Origin: an uncultured Clostridia bacterium
Lineage (GTDB): Bacteria; Bacillota; Clostridia; Christensenellales; Borkfalkiaceae
DNA length: 13,000 nucleotides
NCBI GenBank assembly: GCA_945834965.1
Contig: CAMAHZ010000020.1
Span: 1-13,000 of the forward strand
Direction: 5' to 3'
Position 1 is the first letter of the stretch; every line of letters begins with the position of its first letter. A program made the position numbers and the translations under genes. Below, piece after piece: positions 5,686 through 13,000 of the stretch. The notes below the pieces were generated by a model that saw nothing but the letters and a program-made list of their open reading frames with translations, was not told the origin of the DNA and ran no database searches.

Positions 5686-5725
5686 ACGCTGTTTCCCTGC
5701 TGCCGTGATCATGGTTTGCGTCTTT

Positions 5726-8700
5726 TTAGAATACTACCCAGCGAGAACCTGTATAGAGGAAATCTTTTGTTTCTCCCCACGAAACAGATCCTAAAGCAAC
5801 ATTATTGTAAAAAAGTTGCACTATATAGCCATAAAATTCAACTTCATATTCATCGCCATATCTATACTCCCAGTACCAATTATTAGACTGATTAGATATG
5901 GTAAATCTTTGCCCTGAAAGTGGTGCTTGTGTTAGTTTTACTTTTAATATTCTGTTATGGTTATCTTTTTTATTCTCCCTATAGGTGTATTTAACAATAA
6001 CGACAGCGTGATTTGCTGTTATGCTGCCTACTTCGTAATCTTGCATTTTAGCGTAATCTTGTTCAAAAATCGCGCTTTCCATTCTTATTCCTCCGCTGTT
6101 AGCGTAAATAGAGCCTTGAATGTTCGCATTTACAGCCGTAATGTTTTTAAGCGTTACGTTTCCGTACTTATCCCAGATTACATTTCCGCTTGCTAATTGT
6201 CCGCTTCCGTCTTTGCTTAATAGTATATTTCCGCCAGCAATTTTAACCATTCCGTTAAACTCGCCGTCGGTAGCATTAATAGTGCCTTCGATGTTCGCTT
6301 TGGTTGCGTATATCGTACCGTCCTGTAGAACGCGGAATGGTGCGGAAAAGCGTTGCGCCTTAGAAGCTCCAGCCCAAATACGTACTTTGTTCGCCGCACT
6401 GGTGCTGCTGGTCTCGTTCTCGCCGCCTGTTATTCCTGCTACAATGCTTTCCGAAAGTGGGCTTACAAGCTGAACCGTTCCCGAAGTCACTATACCGCCG
6501 TCGATCGTGGTCTTGGTGTTGTCGTAATAGACTGCTTCTGCCCAATCGCTGGCGCGGTAAGAACCTGTACCCCGTGCCGTGACGCATCGGAAAAGCTGCC
6601 CGTTTGTCTTTCCGCCTGTTAGCCAAAGGTCGCCTACGTCGTAAGGTGGATAAGGTGTGGCTACAAAGACGCGCCGTTTGCCGTCCGCCGTGTCCTGTGC
6701 CGCCGATGCTGCTTCGTATGCTGCTATAGCGTCCGCGTCCTCTATCTTTCTCCACTCTGCAAACATGAAGCTTCCGCTTTCGTCGTCGAAAACGACGTAC
6801 CAGCGTTTTAGCGTCTTATTGCTTGGGTTGTACCAAATGTCGCCTTCGTGAGCCATCTGTTCCGCTTCATTCCAATTCGTAGAAGGGTCGCTATAGTTCC
6901 AATAGCTTTCTACCTTCCCGTCTATCTGTTCGCCGAGGTTGGCTATTGTCTGCGCGAACTGACCGCTAACAAAGTTGTTTAGGGCTGTGTCGTCGGTGTA
7001 CTTGCTTGCTTTCTCCCAATCACTGTCGGAATAGTTGCCCGTAGCTCTTGCCGTCTTGCAGCGCATGATGTCGCCTGTAGTACCCTGTACCCACAAATCG
7101 CCTACTTCGTAAGGTGTGTATGGGGTCGACGTGAATATACGGCGTTTTGTCTTCGCTAAGTCCAGCGCGTCGTTTGCAATGGATAACGCCTGTTCCAGCT
7201 CTTCGTCTGAAAGCTGCTTCCACTGATAAACCCAACGAATGCCTGGTATGCCGCCCTGCGAAGGTTGATGTACAAATTGGCGTATTTTGACGTATCGGAA
7301 TACCTTACCAGTGTCCGTGTTATAGAACAGGTCGCCTAAGTGATTTTCGCGTTCCGTGTACGTTCCTGTCTGCGTGTCCTCTGCTATCCATGTGCTGGTT
7401 GGCTCTGTCGCGTCCGTAGGGTCGTAGTTGTAGAAGAATTGTTCTATTTGCCCGTCTAACTGCGCCTGTATGCCGTCCAATATGTCTGGCAGGGTGTTTT
7501 CTATATAGTTCTTAGCGTCGTCGGCTTTGGTGTTGATGTCCGCTACGTTGCCTACCGTGCCGTCTGAATTCACGAACTGCAAAACGCCTCCGATTTGGTT
7601 GTTATCCAAATCGAAGTAACAATTTCCAGCGGTACTTTCAATCCTGCCCGTTTTAATGTGCCTTCCGTTTACGGTGCTAAAGCCGTAGGTAAGTGAAACG
7701 CTGCGGACTGCTTTTAACGTTCCGGGTATCGTTTGCGGACTGCTTACCGTACCTATTAAGAACATATAGTAACCTGCTACGTCTTCTACCTTGTACTGCG
7801 TCTTCGTAATAAACCACGTTCCCGTATTGTTAGCCTTGCTGCAACGGGCGTAAATATAGTACGCCGATGAGGTGTCAAGCGTCAATAGCTCCCCGGCTAT
7901 ATTCCACGCTACTACGCCTTCTTCACTTATTGCGTAATGCTCCAGCGTTCCTGCTGAAATGCGCAAATAAATATAGGAGCTGTTGTAGTTCGGTTCAAAG
8001 GTTACGTTCTTTAGTACGAACTGCTGGCTTTTCGCTCCTACTGCAAGCATGGCGGTCTCAATACTTAACGGCTTTATCTTCTCGCTGAAATAGTCGCCGT
8101 CTGGGTCGAAAACCATACTTATAAGCTCCTGCGCCGTCTGCCATCTTCTACGTGCTACGGCTGGGTCTGCCAATCCGTTAAGGTTGATAACGTCGTTAAT
8201 GTCCTTAATTTCGTTAATTACCCTTACCGCGTTGCTCTTTTGTACGGTGTCCGCTAACGTAATGCTGTAGGAATGTTCCTTAAGCAGGTTGCGCTCGATC
8301 CTCGTTATACGTACTTCCTTATCAACGCCTACGCCTTCGTCCACAATCCTAATAAAGTCGCCTACGTGTAGAACCTCTACAGATACTTCCTGCCCGAAAG
8401 TATTGGCGAAAAATTGCGCGTCAAGTTCCAAAGCGTAGCTTACCTGTGGCTGTTCCACCTTTTCCAGCTCCTTTGTAGCCTGTTCAAATAGCCGTGCTTC
8501 CGCGTCCGTGATGTACTGCTGCGGCAGGTTGATATCCTCTATAATATACTTGTCGCCTACTGCAATCTGAAACGCTGCGGAAGTCTCGGAAGGGAATACC
8601 GTACCGTTTTCGTCCGTGAACTTGTTAATTACGAACATGTGCGTAGTGTGGTCGTACTTCCTCACGTCGAAGGAATAGCCAGCCAAATTGCCCGTTTGGA

Positions 8701-9661
8701 ATGTAACTTTAGCCGTCGCGCCTTCTATAAGGTACTTCGTCGTTGTGCCGTCCTGTTCGCGCTCGTTCAAATCGAACATCGAACTATCGGCAAAGCTTAA
8801 GACGTTTCCGCCAAGACTTGTAACCTCTCCAAAACGTTCGGGCTTGATGTCGTCGAATGTCTTTTCGTTTTCCTTGATGCCGTACCTTGCCCGTCCTGTC
8901 GCGCTCTCAACGTAAGACGTTAGGCGCGTCGTTCCTGGTAGGCATAGCTTGTTATGCCCGTAGCTGCTTCCTAAGTTGTTAGAACCGCCGTAAGCGTACA
9001 GGCGCGTCGTAATACCTGCGTTATTGATGTTCTTACGCTGTAGCTTATACAAGCCCTTACCGCGCCCGTACTGCAACGTAAACGGCTGGGTAACGCCTAC
9101 CTTCTCAACGATGTTAAGCGTGTACGTACCTTCCGCAGTGTTTATGACTATTCCAAATTCTACGCCGTACTGCTCGCAGTATTCCTGTAGAACCTGTAGG
9201 CAGTTCTTACCCGTAGCGTTTAGGTTCTTAAACTGTGTGTTCGCTGGGAATGTGCCTAATATCCACTTCCCCGGATATATCCTGTTCAAATTCCAAATAA
9301 GGGCGTTAAGGTGTGCTTCCAAATCGCCGTAAAGCTGTTCGCCGTAACAGCCTTCGGGAAGCTTGTAGATAACGTCTATTAAGTCGTACTGCGTTCCCTC
9401 TAATGTTACTTCGTAGGTGTACTTTCGTTCGCCTTCTTTGGTCGGTTCGGGCAGCTGGTTAAGCTTGTAGGGTTTCCCGAATATCGTAATAACGTCGCCA
9501 AAGTCGAAGTTTAGCGGTTCTGCTGATACTACGGTTAGGCTAACCAAATCGTCGGAAAGCAAAGCTACTTTTTGGGTAGCCTTGCTTATCGCGCTTGGGC
9601 GTTGCTTGCTGAACAGGTGCAATCGTTCCCCGTTTGGGTGTGTTATTACAATTTGTTCCAT
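5726..9661 (-). CDS. Large tail hub / tail-fibre protein (Tal-like N-terminus with repeat-bearing fibre)
   Basis: The 1311-residue protein probably forms the tail tip and fibre stalk. Residues 1 to about 440 look like the prophage-tail (Tal, gp27-like hub) region: an opening beta segment, GDVITIFGKPYKLNQLP, and long YTYEVTLEGTQYDLIDVIY-type strands. Residues about 735-1075 hold two copies of a module with the same order: YNYDPT or WNYSDPS, GDLFYN or GDIWYN, KRRIF or KRRVF with TPYxPYxVGDLW (about 837 and 995), then TARxTGxYxxSDW. Residues 1080-1230 read as a beta fibre shaft (IEGTINATDGEFNG and similar). The last 80 or so residues are encoded by clearly AT-richer DNA. The start overlaps the end of the upstream distal-tail-like gene by 16 bases. 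No lytic domain is obvious. Confidence 0.85.
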   Translation of the reverse strand: MEQIVITHPNGERLHLFSKQRPSAISKATQKVALLSDDLVSLTVVSAEPLNFDFGDVITIFGKPYKLNQLPEPTKEGERKYTYEVTLEGTQYDLIDVIYKLPEGCYGEQLYGDLEAHLNALIWNLNRIYPGKWILGTFPANTQFKNLNATGKNCLQVLQEYCEQYGVEFGIVINTAEGTYTLNIVEKVGVTQPFTLQYGRGKGLYKLQRKNINNAGITTRLYAYGGSNNLGSSYGHNKLCLPGTTRLTSYVESATGRARYGIKENEKTFDDIKPERFGEVTSLGGNVLSFADSSMFDLNEREQDGTTTKYLIEGATAKVTFQTGNLAGYSFDVRKYDHTTHMFVINKFTDENGTVFPSETSAAFQIAVGDKYIIEDINLPQQYITDAEARLFEQATKELEKVEQPQVSYALELDAQFFANTFGQEVSVEVLHVGDFIRIVDEGVGVDKEVRITRIERNLLKEHSYSITLADTVQKSNAVRVINEIKDINDVINLNGLADPAVARRRWQTAQELISMVFDPDGDYFSEKIKPLSIETAMLAVGAKSQQFVLKNVTFEPNYNSSYIYLRISAGTLEHYAISEEGVVAWNIAGELLTLDTSSAYYIYARCSKANNTGTWFITKTQYKVEDVAGYYMFLIGTVSSPQTIPGTLKAVRSVSLTYGFSTVNGRHIKTGRIESTAGNCYFDLDNNQIGGVLQFVNSDGTVGNVADINTKADDAKNYIENTLPDILDGIQAQLDGQIEQFFYNYDPTDATEPTSTWIAEDTQTGTYTERENHLGDLFYNTDTGKVFRYVKIRQFVHQPSQGGIPGIRWVYQWKQLSDEELEQALSIANDALDLAKTKRRIFTSTPYTPYEVGDLWVQGTTGDIMRCKTARATGNYSDSDWEKASKYTDDTALNNFVSGQFAQTIANLGEQIDGKVESYWNYSDPSTNWNEAEQMAHEGDIWYNPSNKTLKRWYVVFDDESGSFMFAEWRKIEDADAIAAYEAASAAQDTADGKRRVFVATPYPPYDVGDLWLTGGKTNGQLFRCVTARGTGSYRASDWAEAVYYDNTKTTIDGGIVTSGTVQLVSPLSESIVAGITGGENETSSTSAANKVRIWAGASKAQRFSAPFRVLQDGTIYATKANIEGTINATDGEFNGMVKIAGGNILLSKDGSGQLASGNVIWDKYGNVTLKNITAVNANIQGSIYANSGGIRMESAIFEQDYAKMQDYEVGSITANHAVVIVKYTYRENKKDNHNRILKVKLTQAPLSGQRFTISNQSNNWYWEYRYGDEYEVEFYGYIVQLFYNNVALGSVSWGETKDFLYTGSRWVVF

Positions 9662-10863
9662 ACTAAAATTCCGCTGGTGTTGAAGTCTTCCATTTCCTCA
9701 ATCACTCCGCCCAAAACGGCGTAATAGATGCCGTTGTCTTGGTAGGTGTGCGTAATAGCGTTCGCGCCTGTATGGTCGCCGTAAACGTCGTAATCTACGC
9801 TTCCGTCGCCCCAATATATATTTACCATCTTGTCGCTCTTGAACGCTATAGTAAGCTGCGAAGAAGAAACGCCGAGCCGCTGGTGTCGTACTACGCGCTT
9901 CACGGGGTCGGGTTCTTTAAGCTTAAGCGCAAACGTGCCTATCATCTTGTCGTCGTGCCAACGCTTGGAAGGTGCTACGCCGTCTTCGCAATAGACTTCG
10001 TAAACAAGCGGCTTCGTCGGGTGTATTGCAATCATAAGCCGCTGCGTTCCGTCCTTTATGAACACTTCGTAAAGCCTGTTAAGCCTTTCCGTGAAGTCCA
10101 TCTTTCCTGTCGCCTTCATCCAACAATTAAGCGTAATTTCGCGCTCTTCGTAACGCTTCGCCGTCAGGTCTATTACTTTGCCGTGATAGTCCGCCCAATC
10201 GTTAGAAGCCGGGGTTTTAAGCTTCGGCAAATCCAAAACGCCCGTACTGCTTTCTACCCGGATGCCGTACTCCTTAAGGTTTACGCCCTCTAAGTAATAT
10301 TCAAGCTGTGAAATGCTGTTAAGCTCCGCTTCTATTTCCTCGTCGGACAGGGCTACGTCGTAAATCTTCACTTCGTCCAAATCCGCGTAGGCGTATTCCG
10401 TTCCGTAAACGTCCTGCAAGAGGCTTATTCCCGTTAGTGTGCTGGGAAGGTTTACAGTACCTATATGCTGGGTGTCTAAGTACAGGGAAACGTTGTTTCC
10501 TGCCTTACGTATGACAAAGAAGCCCCAGCTTTCTGGTTCTACGTCTATCCACAAATCGCGCGAACCGTCAAGAAGTGCCGTATTACAGAACATTCCTATA
10601 CGTCTGCCTGTATGCCCGTCCGGGTAGGTGTTCGCCTTCAACCATGCCAATATGGTAAAGTTTCCCGAAATGTTCAGAATGTTCTGCGTAATATCCGCGC
10701 TTCCTTCGCCGTCGAAATGTATGCAGTTGCCCTGCTTTCCGCCTATAAAGCTGCTATCGTGTACGGCTGCATCGTATCTGTGTTGCGAATAGTCGTAAGC
10801 AACCGTAGAACCTTCCGCTTCGTCGAAGGGAAGTTTAAGTATTAAATTCTGTTCTGATGCCAT
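9646..10863 (-). CDS. Distal-tail-like protein with N-terminal LamG-like lectin domain and C-terminal PKD-like region
   Basis: The 405-residue protein appears to have three parts. Residues about 5-178 match the LamG/concanavalin-like pattern: LILKLPFDEAEGS opening strand, NFTILAWLKA, then the closing YADLDEVKIYDVALSDEEI typical of such domains. Residues about 185-325 resemble the Dit/distal-tail ring protein (KEYGIRVESSTGVLDLPKLK, REITLNCWMKA, LNRLYEVF). Residues about 335-405 include VNIYWGDGS and HTYQDNGIYYAVL, a PKD-like beta sandwich. Dit proteins join the tail tube to the hub; the gene directly precedes the Tal-like gene and overlaps it by 16 bases, the usual Dit-Tal order. The lectin-like head suggests added carbohydrate binding at the tail. 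Its stop overlaps inside the next gene, so translation is probably coupled. Confidence 0.8.
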   Translation of the reverse strand: MASEQNLILKLPFDEAEGSTVAYDYSQHRYDAAVHDSSFIGGKQGNCIHFDGEGSADITQNILNISGNFTILAWLKANTYPDGHTGRRIGMFCNTALLDGSRDLWIDVEPESWGFFVIRKAGNNVSLYLDTQHIGTVNLPSTLTGISLLQDVYGTEYAYADLDEVKIYDVALSDEEIEAELNSISQLEYYLEGVNLKEYGIRVESSTGVLDLPKLKTPASNDWADYHGKVIDLTAKRYEEREITLNCWMKATGKMDFTERLNRLYEVFIKDGTQRLMIAIHPTKPLVYEVYCEDGVAPSKRWHDDKMIGTFALKLKEPDPVKRVVRHQRLGVSSSQLTIAFKSDKMVNIYWGDGSVDYDVYGDHTGANAITHTYQDNGIYYAVLGGVIEEMEDFNTSGILVWNKL

Positions 10864-10864
10864 G

Positions 10865-11365
10865 TTACTTTTCTTTAATTGTTATTACTGCGTCTTCTGT
10901 CGCTTCCTGCGTTACCTTTCCGCCGTGAAGGAATACCGTAACGCGGCTTTTTCCTGTAGTCTTTATGTGTGCCGTTGCGCCTTCCACTACGTAAACATTT
11001 ACATAGCTGTGTTCGCTGGCTTCTACGTGTACGTCTGAACCCTTACGCGCCCAAATCTGCCCTACTGAGTAGGAATTGAACGCCGCTTTACCTGTTGCCC
11101 CAGTGTAGGCTACAAGTCTCTTCTTGTTCGTGACGCTGAACGGCTCGTTTTCGTAGATGTTGTAGTGCCGTCTTATATCGTCAAACTCTCTTCGTAACGG
11201 CTCGCTTGGGAAGTCGTTTTCTTCCACAAAGTCAAAGCCTTTGAAGTACAGGGCTAAAAGCCTTTCCTTACTCTGTGCGCTCAGAATGTAATTGTACCAC
11301 TCCGAACAAATGCCAGCCGCCTGTGCTTCTGCGGCTAAAGCCTTTCTTAGTTCCTTTAGTTCCAT
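10865..11365 (-). CDS. Tail-region protein of unknown function with beta-solenoid-like C-terminus
   Basis: The 166-residue protein has a helical N-terminal half (about 1-90: LRKALAAEAQAAG, then EWYNYILSAQSKERLLALYFKG) and a beta-rich C-terminal part (about 97-166) with short repeating strands such as SYVNVYVVEGA, AHIKTTGKSRVTVFLHGG and KVTQEATEDAVITI. The spacing suggests a small beta-solenoid. I do not recognise a named family. It lies between tape-measure and distal-tail genes, one base before the next gene and 12 bases after the tape-measure stop, so it is probably part of the tail or its assembly. No signal peptide or membrane helix is visible. Confidence 0.75.
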   Translation of the reverse strand: MELKELRKALAAEAQAAGICSEWYNYILSAQSKERLLALYFKGFDFVEENDFPSEPLRREFDDIRRHYNIYENEPFSVTNKKRLVAYTGATGKAAFNSYSVGQIWARKGSDVHVEASEHSYVNVYVVEGATAHIKTTGKSRVTVFLHGGKVTQEATEDAVITIKEK

Positions 11366-11377
11366 ACGCTGTTATCG

Positions 11378-13000
11378 TTAATCTGTTATTCCATGTCCTC
11401 TTAGCCCGTCGTCTGCCGGGGCTGTAATCCTGTTAAGAATTGCAAGCAGACGCGAAGCTATAACGCCTACGTTCGCGTCAATGTTGGAAAGCTTTGTTAG
11501 CTGCTGGCGTAGAAGGTCTAACGATGTTACTTGGTTCATGCGTACCGCGTTAGCCTGTCCTGCAAGCAAATCTATACTTTCTTGGCTTGCTCCCTTTATA
11601 GCTCCGCTTAGTGTGCTGGGGTCTTTCTCGTTAAGCTCGTTAAAAAGGTCTTCGTAAACCTTGAAGGCTTCGGCGAAGTTCTCTCCAGCCTTGTTAACCG
11701 CGTCTCGGAAACGCTTTTGTTCGGCTTCAGTTAGTCCGTCGAAAGAACCATTACCTTCTTCGTCAAACCCCATGTCGCGCTGTAGCTGCTTTATGGCGTT
11801 CTGTAATGGCTGCTCCAAAAACTGCAACTTCAAAGCGTTAAGAACGGCGTTACGTAAAATGTCGCCCGATACCTTGTCGAAAGCCTTTGCCGCGCTCGTT
11901 CCGTTAGAGAAGGCTTCTACCAATGCGTCGCCCAACTCGTCGGCGGCTGTCTTCGCGTCCGTCTGCGTGATGCTCTTGGTAATCTCCGATATTATGTCTT
12001 CAATCTCGCGACTGGCTTCTGCTATCTTTTCTTCCCATTCCTCTATTCTGTCCCAATCGGTATGCTTCTTGCCCTTCTCGTCGTTAATCATGCCGCGTAG
12101 TTCTACTTGCTGCTGGCGAAGGTTGCGTATCATTGCGCTTTGGTTCTGATACACGGTTTCGCCTAACGCTTTATCTACTGCGTGCTGGAGTGCGGTGTAT
12201 GCCCTTCCCAATCTGGTAACGGCTTTTTCGTGCTGCTTGATAGACTTCTCGGCTTTTCGGTCGCGGCTGTTGAACATGTCGAAGGCTGACGAAAGAAAGC
12301 CTACCGAACCCTGTATAATGCTTAACGGGTTGCCTGTCGCTATACCCTGCGCTACTTGGCTTGCGCCGTCCATCATCTGCGAAATATCGCCTAAGACGTG
12401 TTCGGTTTCCTCGTCCATAGTAACGCCCATTTTCTTCATACCGCCTACCACGCTGTCGAAAGTTCCGCTAACAAAGTCGATCGTACTGCTAACGCTGGCG
12501 AAGGTGTCCTTAAGCCCTTCCTTAAACGTCTTCGTTGCGCCCGTCTCTTTGTTAAGTGCTGCTTCAAGCTTTGCCAGCTCCGCGTCGCCGTCAAAATCTA
12601 CGCCTAACTTAATCTTCTTTCCGTCAAGCTCTGCAATCTTTCGGCGCAGGTAGTCTATATAGCTGCTGCCCTCTTTAAGAAGGTCTGCGTAAGCGTCCTT
12701 TGCTGCGTTCGCTAACGTCTCGTCGTCACTCTGTACGGATTCGGAATACTGCTTATATTGCGCCTTCTTGTCTTCCAAAGACTTAATAAACGGGTCGTTA
12801 CTATCTAACAGCTTTTCAGCGTCCATAGCCGCGCGTAGCTCCTTAAGCCCGTCGCGTAGTGCTAAGAACGGGTTACGCTTGTGCAGCTCGTCTTTGGCTT
12901 TCTGTAGCTGGTCGTTAATAGCCTTCAAGTCTGCCGGGTTGAACTGCGCGGAAAGCGTTACCTTTTGGGCGTTAATATCCGCCATGAGCTTGTTAATGGT
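11378..13000 (-). CDS. Tail tape-measure-like protein, 3' part; 5' end lies beyond the window
   Basis: The frame stays open to the window edge. The first Met in view (12985) is preceded in frame by codons for T-I-N-K-L with no stop and no evident ribosome site, so it is probably internal. The 540 or so residues seen are mostly alpha-helical and coiled, with charged heptad-like stretches (LKAINDQLQKAKDELHK, then EEWEEKIAEASREIEDII). Between lie glycine, serine and alanine-rich segments (about 165-250, for example GNPLSIIQGSVGFLSSAF), as in tape-measure proteins that set tail length. Its place directly upstream of Dit-like and Tal-like genes supports this. Alternatively, a separate helical tail chaperone-type protein starting at 12985 cannot be ruled out. 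Confidence 0.75.
   Translation of the reverse strand, partial: TINKLMADINAQKVTLSAQFNPADLKAINDQLQKAKDELHKRNPFLALRDGLKELRAAMDAEKLLDSNDPFIKSLEDKKAQYKQYSESVQSDDETLANAAKDAYADLLKEGSSYIDYLRRKIAELDGKKIKLGVDFDGDAELAKLEAALNKETGATKTFKEGLKDTFASVSSTIDFVSGTFDSVVGGMKKMGVTMDEETEHVLGDISQMMDGASQVAQGIATGNPLSIIQGSVGFLSSAFDMFNSRDRKAEKSIKQHEKAVTRLGRAYTALQHAVDKALGETVYQNQSAMIRNLRQQQVELRGMINDEKGKKHTDWDRIEEWEEKIAEASREIEDIISEITKSITQTDAKTAADELGDALVEAFSNGTSAAKAFDKVSGDILRNAVLNALKLQFLEQPLQNAIKQLQRDMGFDEEGNGSFDGLTEAEQKRFRDAVNKAGENFAEAFKVYEDLFNELNEKDPSTLSGAIKGASQESIDLLAGQANAVRMNQVTSLDLLRQQLTKLSNIDANVGVIASRLLAILNRITAPADDGLRGHGITD

Overview
The window is the late (tail and lysis) end of a tailed temperate phage. Its leading edge abuts the 3' half of a tRNA-Ser gene, so it is most likely an integrated prophage. 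The host is probably a gut Bacteroidota (Bacteroides, Phocaeicola or Parabacteroides). Three things point that way. Start codons lack clear Shine-Dalgarno sequences. The one convincing intergenic promoter box is TAnnTTTG-like. The tail, holin and muramidase genes resemble those of Bacteroides siphophages. The species call is inference.

All protein genes run on the minus strand, so transcription goes from high to low coordinates. The order is: the 3' part of a tape-measure-like gene (13000-11378); a small protein of unknown function with a beta-rich C-terminus (11365-10865); a distal-tail-like protein with a LamG-like head and a PKD-like tail (10863-9646); a 1311-residue tail hub/fibre protein with two internal repeats and an AT-rich 3' end (9661-5726); a 160-bp intergenic region with a large hairpin and a promoter candidate; an 87-residue protein (5565-5302); a 443-residue C-type-lectin-like protein (5289-3958); an unrecognised 118-residue protein (3842-3486); a reverse transcriptase (3222-2158); a 127-residue protein (2207-1824); and a lysis cassette of holin, GH108 muramidase and a single-molecule spanin (1810-131). 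Beyond the last gene lie a terminator, a tandem 12-bp repeat and the 3' half of tRNA-Ser (1-130).

The central system is a diversity-generating retroelement (DGR). A 107-bp template repeat (3352-3458) lies between the 118-residue gene and the reverse transcriptase. Its variable copy (3981-4087) is the last coding part of the 443-residue protein. The two copies differ at 15 positions, and every difference falls at an adenine of the coding-strand template (15 of 28 adenines changed, 0 of 79 other bases). This is the signature of mutagenic retrohoming. The changed codons recode the C-terminal lectin-type region of what is probably the receptor-binding tip of the tail.

The least familiar element is the 118-residue gene, which sits where DGRs usually carry the accessory gene avd but does not look like the Avd four-helix bundle. 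No stretch above 300 bases lacks a gene. The longest gaps are 5566-5725 and the template/spacer region 3223-3485.
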